Shown: positions 1-9,164 of the stretch, in pieces
Numbering within the stretch: the stretch's first letter is position 1
Layout: each line of letters begins with the position of its first letter
NCBI RefSeq assembly: GCF_900105095.1
Contig: NZ_LT629743.1
Location: forward strand, 1,178,001-1,242,000
Reading direction: 5' to 3'
DNA: 64,000 nt
From: Erythrobacter sp. HL-111
GTDB lineage: Bacteria > Pseudomonadota > Alphaproteobacteria > Sphingomonadales > Sphingomonadaceae
The notes under the pieces: model-generated
Databases searched by the model: none
What the model was told of the DNA's origin: nothing
The model's input: only the letters and a program-made list of their open reading frames with translations
Program-made: the position numbers and the translations under genes

Positions 1-461
1 TGTTGTTCGTGCGCGATGCCGAGCCGGATGAGGTCCTCGCACGCCGGATCGGCAAGCAGCGGCTCCATCGCCTCGTTCACCCGCGCCCGCCATTCGAGCA
101 CTTCGCCGAGCGTCGGCCGCGACAGCAGGCCGCGCGAAAAGCGGGCGATGCGCGCGCCTTCCGCCTCGTAATAGGAATTGAACAGGAACGGCCAGTCCGC
201 GTCGTGGCGTTCGTAGCCCGGCACATGGTCGCGCAGCAGGAAGGTTTCCCAGAACCATGTCGTGTGCGCGAGATGCCACTTGGCGGGACTGGCATCCTCC
301 ATCGACTGGATCGTCGCATCGGCATCGCCGAGCGGTTCGACCAGCGCCTCGCTCAGCGCGCGGGTCGCGGCGAAGCTTTCGGCAAGCGCTGGCGCGGCCT
401 GGCCCGGGTCAGGAAGGGACGGCTTGCCGGCAGGCGTCCCGGACGGAAGGGATCGGGTCAC
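1..461 (-). CDS. egtB: ergothioneine biosynthesis protein EgtB, partial (N-terminal DinB domain)
   Basis: This is the N-terminal part of EgtB, the non-haem iron sulfoxide synthase that joins hercynine to a thiol donor during ergothioneine synthesis. The visible 153 residues cover a DinB-like four-helix domain. The motif KWHLAHTTWFWE supplies the first metal-ligand His, and the sequence runs off the window edge at IAHEQQ, just where the second HxxxH ligand group is expected. The start is taken as GTG at 461 because GAGGAGG lies about 7 bases upstream. The C-terminal formylglycine-generating-enzyme-like domain, and any partner such as egtD, lie outside the window. No ATG with a comparable ribosome binding site was seen. 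The family call is from sequence recognition and is fairly secure. Confidence 0.85.
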   Translation of the reverse strand, partial: MTRSLPSGTPAGKPSLPDPGQAAPALAESFAATRALSEALVEPLGDADATIQSMEDASPAKWHLAHTTWFWETFLLRDHVPGYERHDADWPFLFNSYYEAEGARIARFSRGLLSRPTLGEVLEWRARVNEAMEPLLADPACEDLIRLGIAHEQ

Positions 462-620
462 GGGGCGACCTCCTCGCATCGGCCGGACCGCAGGGAATGG
501 GCCCGTTCGGATGCCGACATGAAGGAAACGCGGCCGGATTGAAAGGGTTGCGCGCAATTCGGGCGGTCGCGCGATGCGCCGTGCCTGACGCACGCCGGAC
601 CGTTACCCGGTCCGGGCCGT

Positions 621-806
621 TCAGGCCCTGCGCCGCGTCTCGCGCAGGGCGTCAAGCTCGGCCCGCATCCGCCTCGCCCGCTCCCGCGCCGCCCGCGCCG
701 CGGCCCGGACCTCGCGGCGGGCGGCGATGATCGGGCGCAGCGCGGCGACGGCGGTGCAGCCGATCGCAAGGCCGGCGGCAAGGAGGAACAGATCGAAGGC
801 GGGCAT
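621..806 (-). CDS. small membrane protein of unknown function
   Basis: A 61-residue protein with one predicted transmembrane helix (about residues 4-27, FDLFLLAAGLAIGCTAVAAL), followed by a very basic Ala/Arg/Glu-rich tail that could form a short cytoplasmic helix or coiled coil. The gene lies 63 bp downstream of the DAHP synthase gene on the same strand and could be co-transcribed. No known domain is recognised. The ribosome binding site is weak and the Ala/Arg-rich tail is typical of GC-rich chance frames, so whether it is a gene rests mainly on the clean N-terminal membrane segment and its fit between neighbours. Confidence 0.5.
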   Translation of the reverse strand: MPAFDLFLLAAGLAIGCTAVAALRPIIAARREVRAAARAARERARRMRAELDALRETRRRA

Positions 807-869
807 GGCGGGGCGATCCTGCCCCGGTCATGGCTTGCCTTTGCCCAACGCGGGCCTGCGGATTTGCGC

Positions 870-2291
870 CTAGGCCGCGTCGGCCTTCGCGTCCCGGCCC
901 CGCACGCCATTCGCCCTTTCGCCGTTCGCGCGTTCGAGCGCGACCTCGTTGAGCATTTCGGCGATGCGGAAGGCGAGCTCGAGCGATTGTTCGGCATTGA
1001 GCCGCGGGTCGCAATGGGTGTGGTAGCGGTCGCCGAGGCGTTCCTCGGTGATCGCGACCGCGCCGCCGACGCATTCGGTCACGTCCTGCCCGGTCATCTC
1101 GATATGGATGCCGCCCGGATGCGTGCCCTCCTCGCGGTGGACGGCGAAGAAGCCCTTCACTTCCCGCAGGATGCGGTCGAAGGGGCGCGTCTTGAAGCCG
1201 GTTTCCGACTTCACGACGTTGCCGTGCATCGGATCGCAGCTCCACACCACCGGATGGCCTTCGCGCTTCACCGCACGCACGAGGCGGGGGAGCCCGTCCT
1301 CGACCTTGTCGTGGCCGAAGCGGCTGATGAGCGTCATCCGCCCCGGCTCACGGGCGGGATTGAGCGTGTCGAGCAGGCGCAGCAGGTCGTCGGGATCGAG
1401 GCTCGGCCCGCACTTCATGCCCAGCGGATTGCCGATGCCGCGCGCCCATTCGACATGGGCGCTGCCCGGAAAGCGCGTGCGGTCGCCGATCCACAGCATG
1501 TGTGCGCTGGTCGCGTACCAGTCGCCGGTCAGCGAATCCTGCCGGGTGAGCGCCTGTTCGTAGGGCAGCAGCAGGCCTTCGTGGCTGGTGTAGAAGCTGG
1601 TGCCCTGCAATTGCGGCACGGTCGCGGGATCGATCCCGCAGGCCTCCATGAAATCGAGCGCTTCGCCGATCCGGTCGGCGGTCTGGCTGAACTTCTCGGT
1701 CCACGGCGTGCGGCCCATGAAATCGAGCGTCCACTGGTGGACCTGCCGGAGATTGGCATAGCCCCCGCCGGCGAAGGCACGCAGCAGGTTGAGGGTCGCG
1801 GCGGCCTGCGAATAGGCGCGCAGCATCCGGCCGGGATCGTTGCGCCGCTGGACCGGATCGAATTCGATCCCGTTGATGTTGTCGCCGAAATAGCTCGGCA
1901 GGGTGACATCGCCGATCGTCTCGGTGGGCGAGGAGCGCGGCTTGGCGAACTGGCCCGCCATTCGCCCGACCTTCACCACCGGCCGCTTGCTGGCGAAGGT
2001 CATGACGACCGCCATCTGCAGCAGCACGCGGAAGGTGTCGCGGATGTTGTTCGGGTGGAACTCGGCGAAGCTTTCCGCGCAGTCCCCGCCCTGCAGCAGG
2101 AACGCGTGCCCGTTCGCGACATCGGCGAGGTCCGCCTTGAGCGCGCGCGCCTCGCCCGCGAAGACGAGCGGCGGATAGCTGCCGAGCGTTTCCTCGGTCG
2201 CGGCCAGTTCGGCCGCGTCCTCGTAATGCGGCAGGTGCCGCGCCTCGTGGGCCTTCCAGCTGCCCGGTGTCCAGTTTGTCGCCACGTTCAA
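870..2291 (-). CDS. aroG: class II 3-deoxy-7-phosphoheptulonate (DAHP) synthase
   Basis: Condenses phosphoenolpyruvate and erythrose 4-phosphate to DAHP, the entry step of the shikimate pathway, in the cytoplasm. The 473-residue length and the motifs [25 protein letters not shown] and [10 protein letters not shown] are those of the plant/actinobacterial-type class II enzyme rather than the AroF/G/H class I family. Metal and substrate residues typical of the class are visible (Cys in GGDCAE, His and Glu in the [15 protein letters not shown] and DPMHGN stretches). The start at [16 protein letters not shown] gives the normal N-terminus. It stands alone apart from the small membrane-protein gene downstream. 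Allosteric behaviour cannot be read from the sequence. Confidence 0.95.
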   Translation of the reverse strand: MNVATNWTPGSWKAHEARHLPHYEDAAELAATEETLGSYPPLVFAGEARALKADLADVANGHAFLLQGGDCAESFAEFHPNNIRDTFRVLLQMAVVMTFASKRPVVKVGRMAGQFAKPRSSPTETIGDVTLPSYFGDNINGIEFDPVQRRNDPGRMLRAYSQAAATLNLLRAFAGGGYANLRQVHQWTLDFMGRTPWTEKFSQTADRIGEALDFMEACGIDPATVPQLQGTSFYTSHEGLLLPYEQALTRQDSLTGDWYATSAHMLWIGDRTRFPGSAHVEWARGIGNPLGMKCGPSLDPDDLLRLLDTLNPAREPGRMTLISRFGHDKVEDGLPRLVRAVKREGHPVVWSCDPMHGNVVKSETGFKTRPFDRILREVKGFFAVHREEGTHPGGIHIEMTGQDVTECVGGAVAITEERLGDRYHTHCDPRLNAEQSLELAFRIAEMLNEVALERANGERANGVRGRDAKADAA

Positions 2292-2399
2292 CTCGTTCGC
2301 ATCCGTGTTCTGCCGAGGGCAGCGCGCCTAGGGCTGCCTGTGACAAGTGTAAAGCCCAATGGCCCCATGCGACAACATCATGTCGCACGGGGCAGCGGT

Positions 2400-5300
2400 T
2401 CAGCGGCCCGTGATCTCCGCCGGTGCCGGCTCTGCGGAGGACGGTTCGGGCGCCACGTCCGGCACCGCGCTCGGCGGCGGGGTGTCGGCAAGCTCCTGGC
2501 CTTCGGGGATGACCGCCAGCTTCAGCGGCTCGTTCCGGGCGAAATAACGGTCCGCCAGCAGCAGCATGATCTCCGGCGTAGTCTGCGAATAATCCGCCAG
2601 CAGCGAGCGCAGCAGGTTCACGCGCGCCGGATCGGTCGTCGCGCCTTCGAGGTTGTAGAGCCAGAACTGGTTGCCGGTCGAGGCGCGCCGGATCCGCTCG
2701 GCGAGCGGGGCCGTGACGCGTTCCAGCTCGTCGGCGGTCGGCGCCTCGGTCGCAAGATCGGTCGCGATCTTGTCGGCGGCGGCGAAGAAGAAGGGCACGA
2801 ATTCCGGTTCGAGCTGGGCGAGCGCGGTGATCCGGCCGCCTTCTGGCAGGTCCTCGGGCCACTTGGAGAAGACCTGCGGCGAATAGCTCGCCCCGGTCTC
2901 TTCGCGCAGGGCGTCCATCAGGCGGTTGTTGAAGACCTGGATCAGGATCTCGAGCTGGCGCGCCTCGCGGATGCGGGCCATGCCGCCCGCGCTCGGCCAG
3001 GTCACGGCCGCAGCGGCCTGGTCCGGATCGCCGCGATGGTAACGCACGACCGGCGCTTCGCCTGCGGGCGGGAAATCGGGCACGCGCGCGGCGACCTCTT
3101 CCGGGATCGGCTGGCGATCGGGCAGCGCGCCGAAAGTGGTGCGGAGCTTTTCGACGATCGCTTCCTTGTCGAACTGGCCGAACACCAGCACCTCGACCGG
3201 GCCCTGCGCCAGCAGCGGCTCCCACACCTCGCGGAAGCGTTCCGGCGTGACGCCTTCGAGCGCCTGCGGGTCGGGCGTGGCGAAACGCGGGTCCATGTCG
3301 GTCTGGATGTATTCGAGATCCCGCGCGATGATCCCGCCGGGGCTGGTGGCGAAGGTGTTGTAGGCGAGTTCGGCCGCGGCCTTCGCCCGCTTCACCGGGG
3401 CGAGGTCCCAGCGCGGCATCCCGAGCTTGGCGGCGAAGAGGTAGAGCTGGTCGGCGACGTCCTCGGGCCGGGTCTGCGCGGTGAAGTTGAACACCGCATC
3501 GTCGATCCCGAATTCGAAGCCGAGCTTGCGACCCGTGGCGAGCCGGTCGAGCTGTTCCTGCCCGAGTTCGCCCAGCCCGGAGCCGACCAGCGCGACCTCG
3601 CCCAGCGGGGCATAGACCGCGCTCGATTCGTCGAAAGCACGATAGCCCGCGCCGAACCGCACCCGCACCGTCGCCCGCCCAGACTCGGCGTCATTGGCCC
3701 AGACCAGCGCCTTGACCCCGTTGTCGAAGGCGATCTGTTCGACCTCGAGGATGCCGAGCGGCTCGCGGCTGACGATCGTGCCGGGTTCGCCGACGGGCGG
3801 AAGATCGGAGAAATCGATGCTCGCCGCCGCCAGCCGTGCGCTCGGATCGGCCGCGACCTCGCGCGACAGGGCGAGCTTCAGCGCGTTCTCGTCCGCCTCG
3901 CCCTCGGCGGGCGTGACATAGACCGAGCGGGTGACCGTGCCTTCGAACAGCGCGCGCGTGCGCTCGAGCACCTCGGCCGGATTGAGCCGGTCCTTCATGC
4001 CGCGGAACACGTCGAGCACGACTTCGGGCGCGGCGACGGTTTCGCGGATGTCGACCGCGTTGACGAGGTTGTCGGCCAGCTCGCTTCCCGCCTGGACGCT
4101 GCGCTGTTCGACCTGGTTGGCGAAGACCACGTCGAATTCGGCCACTTCGCGGTCGATCTCTTCCTGCGTCGGCGGGTTGGCGAGCGCGTCGGCGATCACG
4201 GCGCGCACGTCGGCGAGCGCGGCCTGCCAGTCGCCGGTGAGCGGAGCGAAGCTGACGAAGGTGGCATCGGCCGAACGCGAGATGTCCTCCTGCCGGACCG
4301 AGGCGTAGAGATAGCTTCCCCCGGCGCGGGCGCGGGATTCGAGGCGGCGGTTGATGATCGCCTGCGCGACCGCGTCGAGCAGCAGGCCCTCGTTGTAGAC
4401 GATCGTGTCGTCGACCTTCCGCCACGGGCGCATCACCGCATAGGTGAGGTTGCGCGGCAGGTCGGGCTCGGTCGCGACGCCGAGCTGGCCGATCGGCGCG
4501 ACCGCGACGGGGTTTTCCGGGGCGCCCGCGGGCGGCAGCGGGTCGCCGAATTCGGGCGCGACGCCCGGCTCGCCGGTGCCCTGCCAGTCGCCGAACCACT
4601 GTTCGATCAGCCCGGCAAGGATCTGCGGGTCGGCGTCGCCGGCGACGACGATAACCGTGTTTTCCGGGCGGTACCAGCGATCGTAGAACGCCTTGACGCT
4701 GGCGCCATCGGCGGCGCGCAGGGTTTCGACCGTTCCGATCGGATTGCGCGTGGCGAGGCGCTGGCCCGCGAACAGGGTCTGCCGCGTGAGGTCCGCGACG
4801 CGCTGCCCCGCCCCGCCCCGCTCGCGCTTTTCGGCAAGGACGATCGGGCGTTCGGCGGCGACGTTCGTATCGTCCAGCACCGGCTCGCGGATCATGCCCG
4901 AGAGGAGCTTGAAGCTTTCGTTCAGCTTGGCCCGGTCGATGTTCGGGATGTCGAGCTTGTAGGCGGTGTGGGTCGGGCTCGTCTCGGCGTTGGCGTCGGC
5001 CCCGAAGGTCGCGCCGAGACGCTGCCACGCCGCGATCGCCTCGGCCTTGCCGAGATACTTGCTTTCTCGGAACAGGAGATGTTCGAGCAGGTGCGCGAAG
5101 CCCTGTTCGTCGTCGTCCTCGTGCAGCGAGCCGGCATCGATTCGCACCCGGATCGAGACCTGGCCCGGCGGCACGCCGTTGCGCCTGACGGCATAGCGCA
5201 ATCCGTTTTCCATCTCGCCGAACAGCCATTCGCGGTCGACGGGGACATTGCTGCCTTCGTAGAGCCAGGGCGTCTCCTCGCCCTTCTGGAGCGCCGTGGG

Positions 5301-5435
5301 CGCGGGGATCGCGGGTTCGGCCGGGGCATCGACCTGCGCTGGCGCTTCCGCCTCCTGGGCGGAAACGGGAGCGAAAAGCGCGAGCGGAGCGACAAGAAGC
5401 GAAAGGGCAGCGGCGGCCCGGACCGGGAGGTTCAT
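2400..5435 (-). CDS. secreted M16 family zinc metallopeptidase (two-domain, about 1011 aa)
   Basis: A predicted periplasmic or exported zinc protease of the pitrilysin/insulinase family. A Sec signal peptide covers about residues 1-26 (cleavage near PVSA-QEAE). The inverted zinc motif HLLEH is at residues 115-119 in the N-terminal active half, and the C-terminal half is a second, non-catalytic M16 domain, giving the usual clamshell length near 1000 residues. The start at 5435 was chosen because it begins directly with the signal peptide; the open frame continues upstream across the divergent Nfu gene but that extension is not protein-like. Transcribed divergently from the Nfu gene. Substrates are unknown. 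Confidence 0.92.
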   Translation of the reverse strand: MNLPVRAAAALSLLVAPLALFAPVSAQEAEAPAQVDAPAEPAIPAPTALQKGEETPWLYEGSNVPVDREWLFGEMENGLRYAVRRNGVPPGQVSIRVRIDAGSLHEDDDEQGFAHLLEHLLFRESKYLGKAEAIAAWQRLGATFGADANAETSPTHTAYKLDIPNIDRAKLNESFKLLSGMIREPVLDDTNVAAERPIVLAEKRERGGAGQRVADLTRQTLFAGQRLATRNPIGTVETLRAADGASVKAFYDRWYRPENTVIVVAGDADPQILAGLIEQWFGDWQGTGEPGVAPEFGDPLPPAGAPENPVAVAPIGQLGVATEPDLPRNLTYAVMRPWRKVDDTIVYNEGLLLDAVAQAIINRRLESRARAGGSYLYASVRQEDISRSADATFVSFAPLTGDWQAALADVRAVIADALANPPTQEEIDREVAEFDVVFANQVEQRSVQAGSELADNLVNAVDIRETVAAPEVVLDVFRGMKDRLNPAEVLERTRALFEGTVTRSVYVTPAEGEADENALKLALSREVAADPSARLAAASIDFSDLPPVGEPGTIVSREPLGILEVEQIAFDNGVKALVWANDAESGRATVRVRFGAGYRAFDESSAVYAPLGEVALVGSGLGELGQEQLDRLATGRKLGFEFGIDDAVFNFTAQTRPEDVADQLYLFAAKLGMPRWDLAPVKRAKAAAELAYNTFATSPGGIIARDLEYIQTDMDPRFATPDPQALEGVTPERFREVWEPLLAQGPVEVLVFGQFDKEAIVEKLRTTFGALPDRQPIPEEVAARVPDFPPAGEAPVVRYHRGDPDQAAAAVTWPSAGGMARIREARQLEILIQVFNNRLMDALREETGASYSPQVFSKWPEDLPEGGRITALAQLEPEFVPFFFAAADKIATDLATEAPTADELERVTAPLAERIRRASTGNQFWLYNLEGATTDPARVNLLRSLLADYSQTTPEIMLLLADRYFARNEPLKLAVIPEGQELADTPPPSAVPDVAPEPSSAEPAPAEITGR

Positions 5436-5549
5436 TGCGCCGCTATAGGGCGAAGCGGCATGAAGGGCCAGTGAATGCGCCCACGGCAATCGCGTCGAAT
5501 CCGTGAAAGACCGTTGGCATGGCCGCGCATCGATACTATATCTCACGTC

Positions 5550-6128
5550 ATGTTCATCGAGACCGAAACCACCCCGAACCCCGCCAGCCTCAAGTTCCTG
5601 CCGGGTCGCACCGTCATGCCCACGGGCACGCGCGAATTCGCCTCGCCCGAAGCGGCGGAGGCGAGCCCGCTCGCCCAGGCGCTGTTCGACACGGGCGAGG
5701 TGGTGAACGTCTTCTACGGCTGGGACTTCGTGACCGTCACCGCCGCGCCGGGCGTCGACTGGAGCGCGCTCAAACCGCAGGTGGTGGCGATCCTGCTCGA
5801 TCACTTCGTCTCCGAGGCGCCGCTGTTCAAGGGCGGCAATGCCGATGGCATCGCCGTCCCGCCCGAAGAGGAAATGGTGGTCGAATCCGACGAGGCCGAT
5901 GCCGACACCGTCGCCGCGATCCACGAACTGCTCGAAACCCGCGTGCGCCCCGCGGTCGCGGGCGACGGCGGCGACATCGCCTATCGCGGGTTCAAGGACG
6001 GCGTGGTCTATCTCACCCTGCAGGGCGCCTGTTCGGGCTGCCCGTCGAGCACGGCGACGCTCAAGCAGGGCATCGAAAGCCTGCTGAAACATTACGTCCC
6101 GGAAGTCGTTGAAGTGCGAGCAGCCTGA
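5550..6128 (+). CDS. Nfu-type Fe-S cluster scaffold/carrier protein
   Basis: A 192-residue NifU-domain protein that carries and delivers Fe-S clusters to apo-enzymes. An N-terminal Nfu_N domain (residues 1-90, starting MFIETETTPNPASLKF) is followed by the C-terminal NifU domain with the cluster-binding pair C161-S-G-C164 in QGACSGCPSST. The start at ATG 5550 matches the conserved N-terminus exactly; upstream in-frame codons give unrelated sequence. It is divergent from the M16 protease gene and is followed 26 bp later by the nitroreductase-family gene. Confidence 0.95.
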   Translation: MFIETETTPNPASLKFLPGRTVMPTGTREFASPEAAEASPLAQALFDTGEVVNVFYGWDFVTVTAAPGVDWSALKPQVVAILLDHFVSEAPLFKGGNADGIAVPPEEEMVVESDEADADTVAAIHELLETRVRPAVAGDGGDIAYRGFKDGVVYLTLQGACSGCPSSTATLKQGIESLLKHYVPEVVEVRAA

Positions 6129-6154
6129 CCTTCACGCCACTTCACGGGGCCATC

Positions 6155-6763
6155 ATGACCAAGCAGTTTCACGACCACGTCCTTTCGGACGAGGCGCTCG
6201 ACCAGATCTTCAACGAAGCGCGCACCTACAATGGCTGGCTCGACAAGGACGTGTCGGAGGACCAGCTGCACCGGATCTGGAACCTCGCGCGGATGGGGCC
6301 GACCTCGGCCAACATGCAGCCGACGCGGATCGTCTGGGTGCGCTCCGAGGCCGAAAAGACGAAGCTGTGCGAATTCGCGGCCGAGGGCAACAAGGCCAAG
6401 ATCAAGGCCGCGCCCGTCACCGCGGTGATCGGCTACGACATCGACTTCCACGAACAGCTGCCGTGGCTCTTCCCCCATGCCGACGCGAAAAGCTGGTTCG
6501 AGGGCGACGAGGACGCGCGCATCGCCCATGCCCGGCGCAATTCCGCGCTGCAGGGCGCCTATCTCATCATCGCCGCGCGCAGCATCGGGCTCGACTGCGG
6601 TCCCATGTCGGGCGTCGATCTCGACGCGATCACCGGGCATTTCTTCGCCGACCAGCCGCGCGTGCGGGCCGACTGGGTCTGTTCGATCGGATACGGCGAT
6701 CCGGAAACCATCTTCGACCGCTCCCCCCGCCCCGAATTCGGGAAGTTCCACCGCATCGTCTGA
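6155..6763 (+). CDS. nitroreductase-family NAD(P)H oxidoreductase, malonic semialdehyde reductase (RutE)-like
   Basis: A 202-residue flavoprotein of the HadB/RutE subgroup of nitroreductases. These use FMN and NAD(P)H; RutE itself reduces malonic semialdehyde to 3-hydroxypropionate in pyrimidine catabolism. Subgroup features seen are the early YNGW motif, ARMGPTSANMQP (FMN-phosphate binding region), the insert FPHADAKSWF, and the C-terminal FGKFHRIV. No other rut gene is nearby, so a general quinone or aldehyde reductase role is equally possible and no gene symbol is given. It directly follows the Nfu gene and precedes tsaB by 62 bp. Confidence 0.85.
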   Translation: MTKQFHDHVLSDEALDQIFNEARTYNGWLDKDVSEDQLHRIWNLARMGPTSANMQPTRIVWVRSEAEKTKLCEFAAEGNKAKIKAAPVTAVIGYDIDFHEQLPWLFPHADAKSWFEGDEDARIAHARRNSALQGAYLIIAARSIGLDCGPMSGVDLDAITGHFFADQPRVRADWVCSIGYGDPETIFDRSPRPEFGKFHRIV

Positions 6764-6825
6764 GGGCGGTTTGCGGGCTCGCTAGCATCTTGCGATGACG
6801 CCCGGCTTGGGGCATCGGCTGGCCC

Positions 6826-7485
6826 ATGTCGGCGCGTCCACGCACCCTTGCCATCGAGACCGCGAGCGAGGCCTGTTCGGTTGCCCTGTTCGAGGACGGA
6901 ACGCTTCTCGCCCGCGAACACGCGGTCCTCGGCCGCGGCCATGCCGAACGCCTGGTCCCGATGATCGCCGGCCTGCCGGGGCGCGGGAAGGCGCAGCGGA
7001 TCTGCGTCTCCAGGGGACCGGGCAGCTTCACCGGCACCCGCATCGGCATCGCCGCAGGCCGCGCGCTCGCGCTCGCCTGGGGAGCGGAGGTGCTCGGCTA
7101 TCCCACCCTCGCCCTCGTCGCCGCGATGGCCCGGCGCGACCATCCCGGCGCGCCGGTGACCGTGTGCATGGCCGGCGGGCACGGCGAATGGTTCCTGGCC
7201 GATTTCGGGGCCGACGGCCTGCCCCGGGGCGACCTCGTCTCGCTCACCCCCGAAGCCGCGCGGGACCGGCCCGTCCATCCGCTCGTCGCGGGGAGCAAGG
7301 CGCGCGAACTGGCGGCCCTGCAAGCGGACGGGGCGCCGGTCGCGCTCGAACTGCTGCCCGATGCGGGCGCGCTCCCCGCCCTGCCGCCCGAACTGCTCAC
7401 GCGCGAGGTCGGCGCCATCTACGGCCGCCCGCCCGACGCCACGCCGCAGCCCGTGCCCGACCAGCCGCCGAGCCCCGCCAGATGA
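6826..7485 (+). CDS. tsaB: tRNA threonylcarbamoyladenosine biosynthesis protein TsaB
   Basis: TsaB is the inactive kinase-like partner that scaffolds TsaD and TsaE in making the t6A37 modification of ANN-decoding tRNAs. The 219-residue sequence begins LAIETASEACSVALF, the ASKHA-fold phosphate-1 strand typical of TsaB, and contains the diagnostic GPGSFTGTRIGIAAGRALA motif. It overlaps the downstream acetyltransferase gene by 4 bp (ATGA), so the two are translationally coupled. tsaB-rimI linkage is common across bacteria. Confidence 0.93.
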   Translation: MSARPRTLAIETASEACSVALFEDGTLLAREHAVLGRGHAERLVPMIAGLPGRGKAQRICVSRGPGSFTGTRIGIAAGRALALAWGAEVLGYPTLALVAAMARRDHPGAPVTVCMAGGHGEWFLADFGADGLPRGDLVSLTPEAARDRPVHPLVAGSKARELAALQADGAPVALELLPDAGALPALPPELLTREVGAIYGRPPDATPQPVPDQPPSPAR

Positions 7486-7988
7486 ACCCGCGCGAGCAGC
7501 TCGTCGAACAGATCATGGAGGTGATGGAAGCGGCCTTCGATCCCGCTTTCGGCGAGGCCTGGAACCGCCGCCAGGTCGCCGATGCGCTGGTTCTGCCGAG
7601 CACTCATGCGCTCGTGCTGGACGCGGGCGGCACCATCATCGCCTCGAGCGACCGGGCCGGCCATGGCGAATGGAGCGCGCAGGCCGATGCCTCCGCCCCG
7701 GCCGGCTTCGTGCTTACCCGCCACGCCGCGGGCGAGGAGGAACTGCTGCTGATCGGGGTGGTCCCGCGCTGCCGGCGGCGCGGGCTCGGCCAGATGCTGA
7801 TCGACCGCCTGTTCGACGCCGCCCGCGCGCGCGGCGCGACCCGCATCTTCCTCGAAATGCGGCGCGGCAATCCGGCGATCAACCTCTATCGCAAGGTCGG
7901 ATTCGAACCGATCGGGGAGCGGCCCAATTATTACCGGCTCGCCAATGGCAGCCGGGTCGATGCCATTACTTTCGGCCGCTCGATCTAG
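7482..7988 (+). CDS. rimI: GNAT-family ribosomal-protein alanine N-acetyltransferase RimI
   Basis: A 168-residue GNAT acetyltransferase, expected to acetylate the N-terminal Ala of ribosomal protein S18. The acetyl-CoA loop is visible as VVPRCRRRGLGQMLIDRL (RxxGxG/A type), followed by ARGATRIFLEMRRGNPAINLYRKVGFEPIGERPNYY in two parts, with the NxxAxxLYxKxGF signature. The start ATG at 7482 overlaps the tsaB stop. Substrate specificity is inferred from the tsaB linkage rather than shown by sequence. Confidence 0.88.
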   Translation: MNPREQLVEQIMEVMEAAFDPAFGEAWNRRQVADALVLPSTHALVLDAGGTIIASSDRAGHGEWSAQADASAPAGFVLTRHAAGEEELLLIGVVPRCRRRGLGQMLIDRLFDAARARGATRIFLEMRRGNPAINLYRKVGFEPIGERPNYYRLANGSRVDAITFGRSI

Positions 7989-8115
7989 TCCTCTTTCCCC
8001 CTTTATTCGCCCGAATGGAGCCTTTTGCCCGCTTGCATTGCTGTCAAAGCTGCGTCATTGCGCCCAAGTCGGCACCGAGCCGCCAACGCAAGAGCCAAAA
8101 GAATCAGAGGAACTC

Positions 8116-8553
8116 ATGCAGGACATGGAAAACGACATGAAGGAAACACTTATCACCCTGACGAGCGATATTGTCGCCGCGCACGTCAGCAACAATGATG
8201 TCGCGGTCAGCGATGTCCCGGCGCTGATCACGAATGTTTTCGGTGCGCTTTCGCAACTCGGGGAAGAACAGGAAACCACGCAGGAACCGCCCGAACCGGC
8301 CGTGTCGATCCGTTCCTCGGTCAAGCCGGACTACATCGTCTGCCTCGAGGACGGCAAGAAGCTGAAGATGCTCAAGCGCTATCTTCGCACCAACTACAAC
8401 ATGACCCCGGAAGAATACCGCAAGCGCTGGAATCTTCCCGCCGATTACCCGATGGTGGCGCCCAACTACGCCGAAACCCGCCGCGATCTCGCCAAGAAGA
8501 TCGGCCTCGGGCGCAAGCCGGGTTCGGGCCGCGGAGGCAAGAAGAGCGCATGA
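8116..8553 (+). CDS. MucR/Ros-family transcriptional regulator lacking the zinc-ligand histidines
   Basis: A 145-residue MucR-type regulator. These are H-NS-like gene silencers in alphaproteobacteria that bind AT-rich DNA. Residues 1-55 resemble the MucR oligomerisation region (ITLTSDIVAAHVSNNDVAV), and the C-terminal half is the Ros/MucR DNA-binding fold (YNMTPEEYRKRW, YPMVAPNYAETRRDLAKKIG). In Ros/MucR zinc fingers the ligands are Cys, Cys or Asp, and two His in a KRHLxTHY-type stretch. Here CLED is kept but both His are replaced (KRYLRTNY), so this finger probably folds without zinc, as reported for some rhizobial homologues. The start ATG at 8116 has AGAGGA upstream. Lies between rimI and fur. 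Confidence 0.9.
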   Translation: MQDMENDMKETLITLTSDIVAAHVSNNDVAVSDVPALITNVFGALSQLGEEQETTQEPPEPAVSIRSSVKPDYIVCLEDGKKLKMLKRYLRTNYNMTPEEYRKRWNLPADYPMVAPNYAETRRDLAKKIGLGRKPGSGRGGKKSA

Positions 8554-8566
8554 TCGGCAGGCTGGG

Positions 8567-8625
8567 CTCGGACAGGGGCGGTGGATTCCTTCGGGTCGCA
8601 CCGTCTTCCGCCCCTTTTGTCCGAG
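8567..8625. terminator. long inverted repeat downstream of mucR
   Basis: Begins 14 bp after the mucR stop codon. The arm CTCGGACA plus GGGGCGG (8567-8581) pairs with CCGCCCC plus TGTCCGAG (8608-8625), about 15 pairs with a small T bulge and a loop near 26 nt. It lacks a classic trailing T-tract, so it may be an attenuator or mRNA-stabilising hairpin rather than an intrinsic terminator. Confidence 0.5.
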
Positions 8626-8729
8626 GCCTGCTTGAGCATCCCGGGGCCTGCCGGTAAGGTCGCCGGCACCCCGTCAGGGCACGCGGCCTGTCGCGGACTC
8701 GGCCTCCCCCCTGGCGAACGGGACAGGCG

Positions 8730-9164
8730 ATGGAGACAAGGGTGAGCCAGAAAATCGATCTAGAACAATTATGCGCCGAAAAAGGCCTGCGGATCACCGA
8801 ACAGCGCCGCGTGATCGCCAAGGTGCTGTCCGAAAGCGACGATCATCCCGACGTCGAACTGCTCCACAGCCGGGCGAGTGCGATCGATCCCAAGATCTCG
8901 ATCGCGACCGTCTATCGCACCGTGCGCCTGTTCGAGGAGGCGGGGATTCTCGACCGCCACGATTTCGGCGACGGGCGCTCGCGTTACGAACCCGTGCCCG
9001 AGGCGCATCACGATCACCTGATCGATGTCGAGACCGGCAAGGTCGTCGAATTCGTCGATCCCGAGGTCGAATCGCTCCAGCGCCAGATCGCCGAACGGCT
9101 GGGATACCGGCTGGTCGATCACCGGATGGAGCTTTACGGAGTGCGGCTCTCGCGCGATGACTGA
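8730..9164 (+). CDS. fur: Fur-family transcriptional regulator
   Basis: A 144-residue ferric-uptake-regulator-type repressor. It has an N-terminal winged helix (GLRITEQRRVIAKVL, then ISIATVYRTVRLFEEAGIL) and a C-terminal metal-binding dimerisation domain with HHDHLID. The structural CxxC zinc site of enterobacterial Fur is absent, as is usual for alphaproteobacterial Fur/Mur proteins, so the sensed metal (Fe or Mn) cannot be fixed from sequence. ATG 8730 gives METRVSQK; GTG at 8742 (VSQKIDLEQLC) has a better-placed GGAGA and may be the true start. Overlaps plsC by 8 bp. Confidence 0.92.
   Translation: METRVSQKIDLEQLCAEKGLRITEQRRVIAKVLSESDDHPDVELLHSRASAIDPKISIATVYRTVRLFEEAGILDRHDFGDGRSRYEPVPEAHHDHLIDVETGKVVEFVDPEVESLQRQIAERLGYRLVDHRMELYGVRLSRDD

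Noticed and set aside
864..5474. Very long plus-strand open frame (1536 codons) opposite DAHP synthase and the M16 protease
   Set aside because: It is the antisense shadow of two clear minus-strand genes; its translation is Arg/Ala/Gly-rich with no domain, a common artefact of GC-rich codon use.
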